Positions 53,402-61,501 of a stretch of DNA of 64,000 nucleotides are shown piece after piece; positions within the stretch are counted from its first letter, which is position 1, and each line of letters begins with the position of its first letter. This DNA is from Glaciecola sp041380235. Lineage in GTDB: Bacteria; Pseudomonadota; Gammaproteobacteria; Enterobacterales; Alteromonadaceae. The DNA is taken from positions 112,133-176,132 of the forward strand of contig NZ_JBGIYY010000010.1 of NCBI RefSeq assembly GCF_041380235.1, in the 5' to 3' direction. Made by a program: the position numbers and the translations under genes. A model generated the notes under the pieces. It ran no database searches. It worked only from the letters and a program-made list of their open reading frames with translations, and had not been told where the DNA came from.

Positions 53402-56374
53402 TTAAATCAAAGATGAACAGATTTGATTGCGGCCATTTTGCTTAGCTTGATAAAGCATAACATCGGCTTTCTTAATTGCGATGTCGATAGTGCTACTCTT
53501 ATCGAGTAAGGCAAGCCCTCCAGATAAAGTCACATTCGCCTTGATACCTTGAGCCTCAAACGGTTTTTTAGCAATGACCCGTCTAATATTATCAGCAAAC
53601 TTCACGGCAGCACCGAGATCTTTTACCCTCAGCAAAAGAATAAACTCTTCTCCGCCCCAGCGACCGAACACGTCATCGGCGCCCAGCTCCGATTCAATTT
53701 TAGCGGCAACCGAGACCAAAACTTCATCTCCTACATCATGGCCAAAACCATCATTAATTCGCTTAAAATAATCTAAATCAAAGAGCACTATACAAAACGC
53801 GCTATCACCGCTACCCGCATTTTTGAGATACTTTTTAGCCTCATAGGTAAAACCTCGACGATTGAAAATTTGAGTAAGCGGATCAAGGTTTGATAACAGG
53901 CGTAGTTTATCATTCGCTTTTTTTAGGTCTTTAGTTTTGATGGCAACTTCTGCTGCAAGTTGCTCTGCGCGATAATATAGGGAACGTGAGCGCCATCTGG
54001 CATATGTGTATATCGCAAGAGCCGCCAAGAGCAACCAAAATACCACTGCAAATTTAGTGAAGTACCACGGCGGTGCAACAACAATGTTCAGTCTTACCGC
54101 TTCACTCAACCATTGACCATAGCGATTACTGGCCTTTATTTCTAAAATGTATTCACCGGTATTTAAAGAGGTGTAGGTGATCGAACGTTTGTCACTCTCT
54201 AGCCCTTGCCACTGATCATTAAAGCCAATTAAACGATAGGTATATTCGATCTTTTCTGGGCTAAATAGCTCAATAGCGGCAACCTCAAAAGATAATATAA
54301 TATCGCTATGGCTGAGCATTAGTGTCTGTTCTTTTATCGGCGTCAGCGCATGGCTGTCGGCATTAATCTCTCGTCTGCCGGTATCTTCATTTAAAATTTC
54401 AATGGCAGTTATATGCAAAGGCGGCTTTGTAACTGGCCGCTTGACCTCTGAAGGGTGGAAATGCGTTATGCCATCAGATCCTGCAAAAAATATTCTGCCT
54501 GATGAGTTCACTGAAGGCGGACCAATAAAGTACCCTCCAGAACTGGTGCCATCATATTTATCATAGAACTCAATATTTGAAAGCGTTTGGTCAATTTTGA
54601 TAATACCCCTGGTAGTCGTGATCCAATAGTTACCAAGTTGACCTTCAACCACTGTGCCCATCGAAATTGAACTGATTTCAGTATCAGGAAATAGCGCCTC
54701 AAAAGACAACTCGTTGCTAAGTGGGTCTTCCGTCATCAGGTAGAGACCTTTTGCCTGCGTCGCTACAAAGTATTGATTTTCGCGATATGCTGACACCCAG
54801 GTTAAAATGTTGTGAGCCAGAGATTTCGGGTCATCGGGGTCATTCACGTAAACATGATGAGTCTTCAATATAGGGTCTATTTTGACCAAGCCTTCTAAAG
54901 TGGCCACCCACACTTTGTTCTCGCTGCTAACGTGAAAGCTAATTGGACGTCCAACTTTGTAATGAGAAAGCACCTCGCCGCTTTGTGGATTGTAATGATA
55001 GACACCGTTGGTAACCGTCCCTATAAACAGATTGCCTTGCTCGTCACTATCAATTGCATAAATCGGCACTCCTGAAAATCCAACCGAAACTAGCGAGTCT
55101 TTTGCCTCGTTTAGTCTCGCTAAGCCCGCTCTCGTTCCAATCCAAAGCATATCATCGGCTTTTACATGATGAATACTCATTAAAGTATTGGTCGAGCCAG
55201 CATTCTCGTCGCCTGCTTCAAAGTCCAAGAGCCCCAATACGGTCATGTCGGAACCTACTTTCCACAGACCCTCTGGCGCCGTGACCCAGAGCACCTCATC
55301 AGTGTCTAAGGCTGACGAGTAGGTGGTTTTACTTTCAGGAATATGCACTCGGCTGAACAACAAAGCATTTGGGGCAACCGTGCTAAAGCCGTTGGTTAAG
55401 GTGCCATAAATAATCGTATCAGCTTCAGTCACGTAAAGGGAGTTAACAATTGACTTACTATCTGAATCATCCTTACGCATAGAGGTAGGCAGCAAAATTT
55501 TTGGGTCTTCAAATATTGATAAACCTGATGATGTTGCTACCCACAAGCGGCCAGATGAATCTTGCTCGATGTCGTAAATAGTATTATTGGCTAATCCCTG
55601 CTCGATAGCTACGTGTTGCTGGCTAACAAGCGCATCATTGTCAACAACAAACTGATATAGCCCTCGACCATTGCTTCCTGCCCATACAGCGCCATTTGCA
55701 TCGATAAAGACTGAAAACATAAAAGTGCCGATTTGCAGAGGGCTAAGCCATTGATCACTATCAGAGTGATAACGGTATATGCCATTATTAGTGGCAATAT
55801 AAACAATATTGTTTGCATCAGAGCTAAGTTCAAATATTTCTGTCTGCTGTTCAGCATTTTGGTTATTTATCTGCTCAATGGTACCTGTACTCGCGCGCCT
55901 TACAAACAGCTCGCCATCGGCCGCTATCCACATATTTTCTTGTTGGTCAAAATGGATGGCACTAAAGCGTTTATGCTTACCGCCCTCTTGCGAGGATAGA
56001 GATATCTCTTGAATTTCTGCGGTATCGGCGTCAACTAGGTTTAAGCCTCCGGCAGTACCCACCCATAAATCACCGGTAGATTGCTCTAATTCGATATCCA
56101 GGACGCGTAAGCTGCTTAACCCTTGTTTGTCTTTTGACACTAGGCCAAAATTTACAAAAGAATAACCATCAAAGCGGTCTAGTCCGCTCTGTGTTGCAAG
56201 CCAAATATACCCATTTAAATCTTGTTCGATGTCATAAACGGTGGCTTGAGATAAACCATCTGCCTGGGTGTAGGTACGCTTATATGACAAAGCATCTGCA
56301 ATACTCGCAGAGTGGGCGAATGCAGCCACCCAAAATGTCAAAACTACGCCTAGCCATATTCTCAAGCCAATCAC
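53402..56374 (-). CDS. Two-component-propeller/Y_Y_Y sensor fused to a diguanylate cyclase
   Basis: A 990-residue protein with a signal peptide (LGVVLTFWVAAFAHSA). Residues about 30-650 form repeated propeller blades (QDLNGYIWLATQSGLDRFDG, EQSTGDLWVGTAGGLNLVDA, QDSSGRLWVATSSGLSIFED). A Y_Y_Y domain is near 690-755 (YTYRLIGFNDQWQGLESDKR), then one membrane helix, a coiled coil and a GGDEF domain (NLDPLTQIFNRRGFTYEAKK, DLDYFKRINDGFGHDVGDEV, RWGGEEFILLL). No I-site is seen. The sensor half is the kind used by hybrid two-component systems for glycans, so this may couple periplasmic sugar sensing to c-di-GMP. The GTG start abuts AAAGG; a TTG at 56365 is an alternative. Confidence 0.9.
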   Translation of the reverse strand: MIGLRIWLGVVLTFWVAAFAHSASIADALSYKRTYTQADGLSQATVYDIEQDLNGYIWLATQSGLDRFDGYSFVNFGLVSKDKQGLSSLRVLDIELEQSTGDLWVGTAGGLNLVDADTAEIQEISLSSQEGGKHKRFSAIHFDQQENMWIAADGELFVRRASTGTIEQINNQNAEQQTEIFELSSDANNIVYIATNNGIYRYHSDSDQWLSPLQIGTFMFSVFIDANGAVWAGSNGRGLYQFVVDNDALVSQQHVAIEQGLANNTIYDIEQDSSGRLWVATSSGLSIFEDPKILLPTSMRKDDSDSKSIVNSLYVTEADTIIYGTLTNGFSTVAPNALLFSRVHIPESKTTYSSALDTDEVLWVTAPEGLWKVGSDMTVLGLLDFEAGDENAGSTNTLMSIHHVKADDMLWIGTRAGLARLNEAKDSLVSVGFSGVPIYAIDSDEQGNLFIGTVTNGVYHYNPQSGEVLSHYKVGRPISFHVSSENKVWVATLEGLVKIDPILKTHHVYVNDPDDPKSLAHNILTWVSAYRENQYFVATQAKGLYLMTEDPLSNELSFEALFPDTEISSISMGTVVEGQLGNYWITTTRGIIKIDQTLSNIEFYDKYDGTSSGGYFIGPPSVNSSGRIFFAGSDGITHFHPSEVKRPVTKPPLHITAIEILNEDTGRREINADSHALTPIKEQTLMLSHSDIILSFEVAAIELFSPEKIEYTYRLIGFNDQWQGLESDKRSITYTSLNTGEYILEIKASNRYGQWLSEAVRLNIVVAPPWYFTKFAVVFWLLLAALAIYTYARWRSRSLYYRAEQLAAEVAIKTKDLKKANDKLRLLSNLDPLTQIFNRRGFTYEAKKYLKNAGSGDSAFCIVLFDLDYFKRINDGFGHDVGDEVLVSVAAKIESELGADDVFGRWGGEEFILLLRVKDLGAAVKFADNIRRVIAKKPFEAQGIKANVTLSGGLALLDKSSTIDIAIKKADVMLYQAKQNGRNQICSSLI

Positions 56375-56569
56375 CTTTAAAATGTGTAATTTTCTGCAAT
56401 GTAAAAAACACCAAAACCATCAAAAGCAAGCATCGATAATTGATGAGGAGTCATTGGCTGTTTACGCTTATTATCAAGCACACGCATCATAATTATATAT
56501 CGCGTTTTTTCCTAAAATCATGAGCGTATATGCAAATTTTAAGGAAAATTCAAAGAGCTTGTTAAAACA

Positions 56570-57076
56570 TCAAAATTGCTTCAATATGCTGGCGTCATAA
56601 TCATCGGCGTTGATCGTTACTTGATACTTCGCTGTCAAACTATCGAGTTCGGCTTGTGCAATAGCAAGCTCTTCCATAATGATCGTGTTATCGTCTAACT
56701 GCCATAATAAGCGCGAACCTGCGTAGCTATATTGCATAGCCAACAAAGCATCTATATTCCCTTCTTGGCCGGCCGCTTTTATTTTGAGCATTTTGCGGTT
56801 AATTTTGTTAAGCGCTTGCTTTAAATCCCAAACATAAACCACTTCGGTCATAAATGGATGCCCGCGGTATTTATTCAGTAAAAATCCTATAATGGCACTG
56901 GTGATAACAACCCCTGTTAAATTCCAGTGAAAATGGCTGCCGCTTTCATCTGGAAAAAGGGCAATCAGCAATTGCGCTATCACTAAGCTGCCGACTGCCA
57001 ATCCTGCGATACACCCAACTATCACTCTGTTTAAATGGCGTCTGTAGCGCGCTTTATCTATCTTAATTAGTTGCAT
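56570..57076 (-). CDS. DUF3087 membrane protein
   Basis: A 168-residue protein with two membrane helices near residues 20-40 and 50-65 and a helical C-terminus (MLKIKAAGQEGNIDALLAMQ, YSYAGSRLLWQLDDNT). The length and blocks match DUF3087, a gammaproteobacterial family of unknown function. It is monocistronic, 225 bp from the DHH gene. Confidence 0.8.
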   Translation of the reverse strand: MQLIKIDKARYRRHLNRVIVGCIAGLAVGSLVIAQLLIALFPDESGSHFHWNLTGVVITSAIIGFLLNKYRGHPFMTEVVYVWDLKQALNKINRKMLKIKAAGQEGNIDALLAMQYSYAGSRLLWQLDDNTIIMEELAIAQAELDSLTAKYQVTINADDYDASILKQF

Positions 57077-57243
57077 AGAAACCTAAAATATAAGGAGTAA
57101 ATGAGAAGTTCTGCGGGCTATGTGCCGACGCAAAAATATTACCGTTTGATAATAGGTTCTGTTGAGTATCATAGCAATAGACACTTAATAAGAGAGGGAT
57201 TTATCTGAGGTAAAGCGAACTACAAACCTTTACACCAGAAACT

Positions 57244-57271
57244 AAAAAGCGCCCACTTTACAGTGAACGCC
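57244..57271 (-). terminator. Terminator of the DHH phosphoesterase gene
   Basis: On the minus strand GGCGTTCACT-gta-AAGTGGGCGC can fold with G-T wobbles and is followed by TTTTT. It lies about 30 bp past the gene's stop codon. Confidence 0.6.
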
Positions 57272-57301
57272 TTTGATGAAATATCATAGCCTTAGGCAGT
57301 G

Positions 57302-58255
57302 CTAACCTTCTCTAGTTATTCGCTCAATAAGCTCAGCTTTTACCGAAAAGGCCTTATCATTGTCTACCTGACAGGTTCCGGCCGCGTGATGCCCACCGCC
57401 GCCAAAGCGCAAGCATAGTTCGCCGACATTAGTTTTTGAGCCTCTATCTAAAATGGATTTACCAATCGCAAATACAGTATTTTGCTGTTGGAAACCCCAC
57501 ATCTGATGAATCGAAATATTGCACTGAGGAAACAAGGCGTAAATCATAAAGCGGTTGCCTGCATAAATTACCGGCTCATCTTGAAGATTTAGCACCACTA
57601 AATTGCCATGCACGGTTGAGCAATCAAGCAGCTGTTGCTTAAATTTTTCGCTGTGCTGATTGTACATCTCTACGCGCTCTTGCACGTCTGGCAGAGCAAT
57701 AATTTGCTCGATAGTGTGGTTTCTGCAATATCCAATCAACGCCATCATCAGTTGATAGTTTGAAATCCTGAATTCTCTAAATCGACCTAAGCCTGTGCGG
57801 CTGTCCATAAGATAATTAAGCAATACCCAGCCGGTAGGATTTAAAATTTCATCCTTTGAAAACTGTGCTGAGTCGGCCTTGTCTACGGCTTCCATCATGC
57901 CATCCCAAGCATTTGGGAAAATACTGCGACCGCCGTAATAATCATAAACCACTCTTGCCGCCGAGGGCGCATTCGGGTCTATTACATGATTGGACTTGGC
58001 ATTATCACCACGACGCGTCATCTCACTGGCATGATGGTCAAAGGCTATGTGACAGCCCGCAACGTATGGCAGGTTAGTTGTAATATCATTAGGGGTAATT
58101 TCAATGGTTCCGTCCTGCATGTCTTTTGGATGCACGAATTTGATATCGTCTATCAGACCAATTTCTTTTAACAAGACGGCGCACACTAATCCATCAAAAT
58201 CGCTGCGAGTGACTAATCTAAATTTACTTTCTACCGGTTGAAGCATGGAAGACAA
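57302..58255 (-). CDS. DHH-family phosphoesterase-like protein
   Basis: A 317-residue protein with the DHH-type motifs VTRSDFDGLVCAVLLKEIGL (DxD), FDHHASEMTRRG (DHH) and a C-terminal GGGGHHAAGTCQVD (DHHA1 GGGHxxA). The superfamily contains exopolyphosphatases and oligoribonucleases/c-di-AMP phosphodiesterases; the substrate is open. The TTG start at 58255 has AGGAG 7 nt upstream; an ATG at 58246 is an alternative. Confidence 0.82.
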   Translation of the reverse strand: MSSMLQPVESKFRLVTRSDFDGLVCAVLLKEIGLIDDIKFVHPKDMQDGTIEITPNDITTNLPYVAGCHIAFDHHASEMTRRGDNAKSNHVIDPNAPSAARVVYDYYGGRSIFPNAWDGMMEAVDKADSAQFSKDEILNPTGWVLLNYLMDSRTGLGRFREFRISNYQLMMALIGYCRNHTIEQIIALPDVQERVEMYNQHSEKFKQQLLDCSTVHGNLVVLNLQDEPVIYAGNRFMIYALFPQCNISIHQMWGFQQQNTVFAIGKSILDRGSKTNVGELCLRFGGGGHHAAGTCQVDNDKAFSVKAELIERITREG

Positions 58256-58473
58256 AGGCTTCTCCTAGTTAACATGGTTTGGTGAGAACAAAGAGTACGA
58301 CAAAATAAGAAAGTGCTGGGTATCGAGTGAGATACTTAAGTGCAATACGAGATATTTTTGGCTGCTTTACACCAGGATTTGTTGGTCTTTGTTGGATGAT
58401 TTTGCAGGAGTAAGCGGGCACGAATGCCGCAAACAAGTTTAGTCCAGACTTCGTTTGAGCAAAGAGGACATCT

Positions 58474-58794
58474 TTAGAATTTTTCGGGTCTTAAAATTTT
58501 TATATCTTCGAGATAAGTAATACCCGAATAATTTTTAAAATAGGTCTTTTTGACACTGTCCATAATCGCTTCGGCCATTTCGTAATTGTTTACAATGATC
58601 TCAATTTTAATATTGGCAAAATCGTCAACAACAGAGGCTCGCTCAGTCGTCGACCGAATATTTCGACTTCCTTTTCCGCCGGCTGCAACAATCGTATAAC
58701 CGGTTGCGCCGCAAGACTCAATGATTTTACAAACACCTTTTGAGATGATTTTTTCGGTGATTATGACCACCTTTTCTGCAGTATGAAGCGTCAT
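58474..58794 (-). CDS. sbtB: SbtB-like PII signalling protein
   Basis: A 106-residue PII-fold protein (VVIITEKIISKGVCKIIESC, TGYTIVAAGGKGSRNIRST, IKIEIIVNNYEMAEAIMDSV). The GGKGSRN loop and adjacency to sbtA identify it as an SbtB-type regulator. In cyanobacteria SbtB binds SbtA and adenine nucleotides including cAMP. The C-terminal cysteine motif (CGPxGC) of many cyanobacterial SbtB proteins is absent here. AGGA precedes the ATG and sbtA ends 38 bp upstream. Confidence 0.88.
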   Translation of the reverse strand: MTLHTAEKVVIITEKIISKGVCKIIESCGATGYTIVAAGGKGSRNIRSTTERASVVDDFANIKIEIIVNNYEMAEAIMDSVKKTYFKNYSGITYLEDIKILRPEKF

Positions 58795-58832
58795 ATTACT
58801 TTTTTCCTACACTGTGAACCCAAAATAACCTG

Positions 58833-59837
58833 CTATTCAAACACAAGCTTCGCTAAAACTATAAACAAAGGAATACAAATGGCAATTGCGACTGGTGTGC
58901 CGACGCTGGTAGACGCCCCAATGTAAGCTGAAGGATTGGCAGAAGGAATGCCGCTTCGTAAGGTTGGGGGCCCTGAAATGTCTGAACTAGAGGCTGCCAT
59001 TACTGATAATAAAATCACTCCGCCAGGACTAAAGTCGACAAGATGATGGGCAATATAACCTAAACCAAATGCCATTAAACCATGAGCAATCGGCCCAAAA
59101 AAAGCATATACCACATACCAATGTGCCACCCGCCGTAACTCATTAATTCTAGCATATGCTTCCATGCCCATAATCAGCATTAATATCGATAAGAACCCTC
59201 GAAATAATGGCTCATAAAAACTATCAAACACACGATCAGGTGTGGTTAGTAAGCCCAACGCCAAACCAAGAATGAGCGCTGAAAGTGCTGAGCCCTGTAG
59301 GCTGTCTTTGACAATACCCCACACATCAACGTCTGTTTGATCGCCGTCTTTTTGTTTTTTAATGTAAATATTTGCCAAGACTATCGCCAGTACCAGCGCG
59401 GGAATATCCATGAAAGGGTAGAGCGCAGGAACCCATGCTTCGTAGCTGATTGACTCCTCTTCCATTACTACCATCACTGCAGCAAAGGTTGAGGCACTTA
59501 CCGCGCCAAATAAACCGGCGGTTGCGTAACCATCCTCTTTTTTTACGCTAGGAAGGAATGAAAATACAAAGATGCCAAACAATACAATCACTATCCCTAT
59601 GACCATCGCAAAAACTGCCGGCAATATCATCTCAGCCAAATTTGCGTCGCGTATCTCCATGCCACCTTTAATACCGATTTTCATCAGTAACATAAATACG
59701 ATAAATTTATAAATAGCGTCGGGAATAGTCAGTTTACTACCAAGCGCAGCGATAAGCATGCCACCTATCAGAAACCCAAGTGTCGGTGATTGAAACTGCG
59801 TGAGTAAACGCATTAAAAAATCATACAAAAAATCCAT
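58833..59837 (-). CDS. sbtA: SbtA-type sodium-dependent bicarbonate transporter
   Basis: A 334-residue inner-membrane protein with about 10 helices in two halves. Blocks typical of the SbtA (DUF897) family are PTLGFLIGGMLIAALGSKLT, FMLLMKIGIKGGMEIRDANL, GLFGAVSASTFAAVMVVMEE, YPFMDIPALVLAIVLANIYI, GPIAHGLMAFGLGYI and SSSDISGPPTLRSGIPSANP. It co-transports Na+ and bicarbonate in cyanobacteria. The ATG at 59837 has AAGG 8 nt upstream; a GTG two codons earlier is too close to it. In a heterotroph it could supply bicarbonate for carboxylases. Confidence 0.9.
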   Translation of the reverse strand: MDFLYDFLMRLLTQFQSPTLGFLIGGMLIAALGSKLTIPDAIYKFIVFMLLMKIGIKGGMEIRDANLAEMILPAVFAMVIGIVIVLFGIFVFSFLPSVKKEDGYATAGLFGAVSASTFAAVMVVMEEESISYEAWVPALYPFMDIPALVLAIVLANIYIKKQKDGDQTDVDVWGIVKDSLQGSALSALILGLALGLLTTPDRVFDSFYEPLFRGFLSILMLIMGMEAYARINELRRVAHWYVVYAFFGPIAHGLMAFGLGYIAHHLVDFSPGGVILLSVMAASSSDISGPPTLRSGIPSANPSAYIGASTSVGTPVAIAICIPLFIVLAKLVFE

Positions 59838-60083
59838 GGACACTACCTTCTTATATGCAAATTTATGCTATCAACGTAATTAAATCCATGGCGATAACAA
59901 TGTCAGGGGTTTATCATTTATCTTTATATGCTGGTACATTACGACCGAAATCATTAAAAAACAACTGTTAGGTGATGCACCCAGATAATATAGTGTTCAG
60001 GCGCCAAGCATGATATTTTTAACACTCCGATGCCGTCATGCTGTATATGAAAGCTATCTCTACCCTTATATGGAACGAACAAT

Positions 60084-60839
60084 ATGAAACAAGCTTGCAT
60101 GGTGTTATTCATTACCCTTAGCTTTTCGGCTATCTCAGATATACGCAGCGTGCATTGTCCATTAGGGTGTCCTAGCCTCAATATAGAAAACAACGACGTA
60201 GTGTTTAATCATACCTATGCGCTTAGCAACAACCCCACAACAAAATTTGCCGACTGGGTTGCATACGAGGTAAACGTGCTCAATTTTGGCGATAGTCCTG
60301 GCAGAGATTGGGGCAATGATCCATTAATAGACGATGATGAGTCTTTAGAAGAGCCTGATTATAAGGGTGCGTTCAAAGAACTGAAAACCGACCGAGGACA
60401 CCAAGCACCGCTTGCCAGTTTTGCGGGTCACAGAAATTGGCGTGAGCTCAACTACTTATCAAACATTACTCCACAAAAGTCAGCCTTAAATCAAGGCGCG
60501 TGGGTCGAATTAGAATCGGCGATTCGCAGCGCAGTTAGTTACAGGCAGTCTTTATTTGTGATTACCGGTACGCTTTATGCTGAGGGCCAAGCAAAGCTGC
60601 CTTCGGCAGACGAGACCCATATGGTACCCGCGTCTTTTTTTAAAGTCATATACGACTTAAAAGGTAACTCTGCGAGTTTCTTGTTTGATCAAGACTTGCA
60701 AAAGTCAGCAGCGTACTGCGATCAGCAAGTAACTAACGCCATTATGAATCTGAAAATTCCTTATTTGATGCCTATATTCAACGATTCAGTGGCTTTGATG
60801 ACGAGATTAGGCTGCGAGACTACAACACCTTTACCATAA
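60084..60839 (+). CDS. Secreted DNA/RNA non-specific endonuclease
   Basis: A 251-residue exported nuclease of the beta-beta-alpha-metal NucA family. It has a signal peptide (MKQACMVLFITLSFSAISD), KTDRGHQAPLASFAG with the catalytic DRGH His, YLSNITPQKSALNQGAWVEL with metal-binding Asn residues, and a Cys pair (CDQQ, GCETT). It should degrade extracellular DNA/RNA for nutrient or phosphate gain. Confidence 0.9.
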   Translation: MKQACMVLFITLSFSAISDIRSVHCPLGCPSLNIENNDVVFNHTYALSNNPTTKFADWVAYEVNVLNFGDSPGRDWGNDPLIDDDESLEEPDYKGAFKELKTDRGHQAPLASFAGHRNWRELNYLSNITPQKSALNQGAWVELESAIRSAVSYRQSLFVITGTLYAEGQAKLPSADETHMVPASFFKVIYDLKGNSASFLFDQDLQKSAAYCDQQVTNAIMNLKIPYLMPIFNDSVALMTRLGCETTTPLP

Positions 60840-60951
60840 ACAGACACCATAAAGCGACACCATAGATTTACTGTAAAGCTTAGCTATAGATCCCACAGCA
60901 ATTTGGGTATACTGCGCGCGCAATTCATCCGTAGACTAATAAGTAGTAAAT

Positions 60952-61338
60952 ATGCGTTTTTTCATTACCCTCATTCGAAACCTACTTGGTGGCATCATTG
61001 CTTTTTTTGATGTCATCACTCGTGGCCGAAAACTCAAGCGCAGCGCGCAAGCACAGCAACAAATAGAGGCTGAACTTGAAACTCTCACCCTATATCAATT
61101 TTTTGCTTGTCCCTTCTGTATTAAAACGAGAAGAGCCATGTACAAAATGAATCTACCGATCACTAAGCGGAATGTTTCGCAAGGCTCACCCTATCGAGAA
61201 GAGCTGTTGCAGGGCGGCGGTAAAGTGCAGACCCCTTGCCTACGGATTGAATCAACCGATGGCGTACAATGGCTATATGATTCAAACGAAATTATAAACT
61301 ATTTGAGAGCGCGCTTTGCACCGCTCATAAGTCCGTAG
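60952..61338 (+). CDS. Membrane-anchored glutaredoxin-like protein
   Basis: A 128-residue protein. An N-terminal hydrophobic segment (FFITLIRNLLGGIIAFFDVI) is followed by a thioredoxin-fold domain with LYQFFACPFCIKTRRAMYKM (CPFC active site), VQTPCLRIE (cis-Pro) and YDSNEIINYLRARF. This is a glutaredoxin/GST-N-like family often encoded alone in Alteromonadales and vibrios. Confidence 0.85.
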   Translation: MRFFITLIRNLLGGIIAFFDVITRGRKLKRSAQAQQQIEAELETLTLYQFFACPFCIKTRRAMYKMNLPITKRNVSQGSPYREELLQGGGKVQTPCLRIESTDGVQWLYDSNEIINYLRARFAPLISP

Positions 61339-61433
61339 GATTTTTGCATATTTAATTTTATGTGATGCGTGCACTGCTTAATTTTAATACACAGAGCAAA
61401 GAACCATCTCACTTTAGCTTTTCCTACCCATAC

Positions 61434-61469
61434 TCAAAAACCCGCTGCACAAAACTGCGCGCAGCGGGT
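61434..61469. terminator. Bidirectional terminator between glutaredoxin and VIT/vWA genes
   Basis: ACCCGCTGC (61440-61448) and GCAGCGGGT (61461-61469) pair over 9 bp. The minus-strand hairpin is followed by TTTTT, serving the VIT/vWA gene; the plus-strand side is AT-rich. Confidence 0.8.
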
Positions 61470-61501
61470 CTAGTTATTTTAGTAACTAGATTCAGACGCT
61501 C

